A DNA stretch of 5,973 nucleotides from an uncultured Planctomycetota bacterium (GTDB lineage Bacteria > Planctomycetota > Phycisphaerae > Sedimentisphaerales > Anaerobacaceae): assembly GCA_903927855.1 (NCBI GenBank), contig CAIYOL010000220.1, positions 1 to 5,973 of the forward strand, written 5' to 3'. The notes below the pieces were generated by a model that searched no databases, was not told where the DNA came from, and worked only from the letters and a program-made list of their open reading frames with translations. The translations under genes and the position numbers were made by a program. This document shows positions 4,615 through 5,973 of the stretch, piece by piece. Each line of letters opens with the position of its first letter. Positions within the stretch are counted from its first letter, which is position 1.

Positions 4615-5928
4615 TTGGAAAAATTGCGCGAGACGCTAAGAGTCAGGAAAGAACGGGCCATTTTAGTGGCCGCTGTCCTGCATCCTAACAGTGAGGGTGA
4701 TAATTTAATGGAGCTTACGGCCCTTGCGGAAAGTGCCGGCGCGGTTGTCGTAGATAGGTTTCAGCAAAAAATCCGGAAAATCAATCCGACTACATATATA
4801 GGTAAAGGCAAAGCCGACGAGCTTGCCGAGCGGGTCAAGCGGTTTAAAGCCGATGTTGTTATATTCGATAACGACCTGTCGCCGGCCCAGATTCGTGAGC
4901 TTGAAGAGATTATCCAAATCAAAGTCCTCGACCGCAGCGAGCTGATTCTGGACATATTCGCCACCAGAGCACAAACCAAACAGGCCCAGCTTCAGGTTGA
5001 GCTGGCCCAGCTTGAATATACCTACCCGAGATTGGCCGGGATGTGGTCGCACTTGGACAGCGTAGCAGGCGTGGGCGGAGCGACTGCCGCCGGTGCTGTC
5101 GGGGCCATAGGAACCAGAGGGACGGGTGAGCAGCAATTGGAAATCGACCGGCGTATAGTTTCCAAGCGAATCATAGACCTTAAGCGGGAACTTGATAACA
5201 TCGACGAGCGCAGGATCCGTGAGATTGACGGCCGAAAAGGGATGTTCAAAACCTGCATCGTCGGCTATACCAATGCCGGCAAAAGCACACTTATAAACGC
5301 ACTTACCAACGCAGATGTCCTTGTCGAGGACCGGCTATTTGCGACCCTCGATACGCGAACAAGAAAATGGACGCCTGTCAAAGGCGTGGACGTTCTTATA
5401 AGCGACACGGTCGGTTTTGTGAAAAATTTACCCCACCAATTAGTCGCATCATTCAAGGCAACACTCGAAGAGGCGGTCAACGCCGACCTGCTTATCCACG
5501 TCATCGATGCGGCAAATCCGGAGGTGCTCAAGCAGATTGAATCTGTGGATAAAGTTCTGGCGGAAATCGGCTGCGGGGAAAAGCCGATTTTGAAGGTCCT
5601 CAATAAAGTCGATGCCGTCAGAAAAATCGGCGACGTTGAAATGCTCCAGACACTTTTTCCTGATGCGGTCTGCATATCAGCCAAGACAGGTTTCGGCCTG
5701 GAACAATTGAGCGAAGCCGTCTCGGTGAAATACAGGGGCGGAGAAATTCTGCTGCGGGTCTGCTGCAGCCAATCAAACGGCAGAGTCCAGAGTTTTCTGC
5801 GGGCATACGGGCAGGTCCTGGAAGAGCGATATGCCGATGGCTCTGTCATAATTGATGTCAGGCTGGGCAAAAGCCAGTTGGTCGGCCTGCAAAGACTCCA
5901 CCCGGAAACCCTCGAAATTTTATCCTGA
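4615..5928 (+). CDS. hflX: GTPase HflX, ribosome-splitting/rescue factor
   Basis: This full-length 437-residue HflX starts at TTG. The N-terminal HflX domain spans about 15-130, with NPTTYIGKGKADEL (57-70) and FDNDLSPAQIRELE (84-97). The long-helix region with YPRLAGMWSHL leads to a glycine-rich loop ending IGTRGTGEQQLE (165-176). The GTPase domain has G1 GYTNAGKS (217-224), the switch I region FATLD with Thr244, G3 DTVGF (264-268), G4 NKVD (330-333) and G5 SAK (355-357). A C-terminal domain follows from about 370. HflX binds the 50S subunit and splits stalled or stressed 70S ribosomes, acting in the cytoplasm. All nucleotide-binding motifs are intact. Two oddities are a 17-residue Ala/Gly-rich stretch (148-164) where E. 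coli has about 6 residues, and GTGEQQ in place of the usual GPGETQ. It is divergent from rpsU, so two ribosome-linked genes share one control region. Confidence 0.96.
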   Translation: MEKLRETLRVRKERAILVAAVLHPNSEGDNLMELTALAESAGAVVVDRFQQKIRKINPTTYIGKGKADELAERVKRFKADVVIFDNDLSPAQIRELEEIIQIKVLDRSELILDIFATRAQTKQAQLQVELAQLEYTYPRLAGMWSHLDSVAGVGGATAAGAVGAIGTRGTGEQQLEIDRRIVSKRIIDLKRELDNIDERRIREIDGRKGMFKTCIVGYTNAGKSTLINALTNADVLVEDRLFATLDTRTRKWTPVKGVDVLISDTVGFVKNLPHQLVASFKATLEEAVNADLLIHVIDAANPEVLKQIESVDKVLAEIGCGEKPILKVLNKVDAVRKIGDVEMLQTLFPDAVCISAKTGFGLEQLSEAVSVKYRGGEILLRVCCSQSNGRVQSFLRAYGQVLEERYADGSVIIDVRLGKSQLVGLQRLHPETLEILS

Positions 5929-5932
5929 CAAA

Positions 5933-5952
5933 TTGGGTTCGTTTGGGTTCGT
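5933..5952. repeat. Two tandem copies of a 10-bp unit after hflX
   Basis: TTGGGTTCGT occurs twice in direct succession (5933-5942 and 5943-5952), starting 5 bases after the hflX stop. The flanking arms AAATTGG (5930-5936) and CCAATTT (5966-5972) are inverted repeats. The window ends here, so it cannot be seen whether a larger repeat or structure continues. Confidence 0.6.
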
Positions 5953-5973
5953 TTTGACCAAGTGTCCAATTTC

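Noticed and set aside
5265..5969. A 234-codon minus-strand open frame
   Set aside because: It is the antisense shadow of hflX, whose GTPase motifs prove the plus-strand frame. Its Ser/Arg-rich composition is typical of such shadows.

Overview
The window looks like a piece of chromosomal backbone from an environmental bacterium of moderate G+C. The best guess is a planctomycete of the Phycisphaerae/Sedimentisphaerales kind. This rests mainly on the 584-residue protein at 2312-4066, whose N-terminal helical domain, single membrane helix and C-terminal 'PENL...DPFS.KPL.Y...LYSVG..F.DDGG' block resemble large uncharacterised families I associate with that phylum. The assignment is an inference from remembered family patterns, not a search. 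I see no insertion sequence, phage gene, CRISPR array or other mobile element.

Layout from left to right. (1) At 1-633, minus strand, is the N-terminal part of a CPBP (CAAX-protease/Abi-type) intramembrane endopeptidase. It is cut by the window edge just after its EExxxR motif. (2) After a 120-bp divergent promoter region comes an HhH-GPD DNA glycosylase related to endonuclease III (754-1419, plus). (3) A tRNA-Ser(UGA) lies on the minus strand at 1586-1671, with a plausible promoter at about 1747-1775. (4) A good sigma70-type promoter (1839-1867) drives a short PadR-family regulator (1928-2269). This is followed 42 bp later by the large HAAS-like membrane protein (2312-4066). (5) Ribosomal protein bS21 (rpsU) is on the minus strand (4129-4317), convergent with the membrane protein gene. 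(6) A 297-bp intergenic region divides rpsU from the divergently transcribed hflX (4615-5928, plus). It carries a candidate promoter for each gene and a nested inverted repeat.

The functional themes are ordinary housekeeping (base excision repair, serine decoding, the 30S subunit, ribosome rescue) plus one less-understood unit, the PadR/HAAS pair. In that pair a DNA-binding regulator is probably coupled to a membrane-anchored partner with a large extracytoplasmic part. This is the best candidate here for an incompletely described system. The second most interesting point is an Ala/Gly-rich expansion of the HflX loop that in known HflX proteins reaches toward the peptidyl transferase centre.
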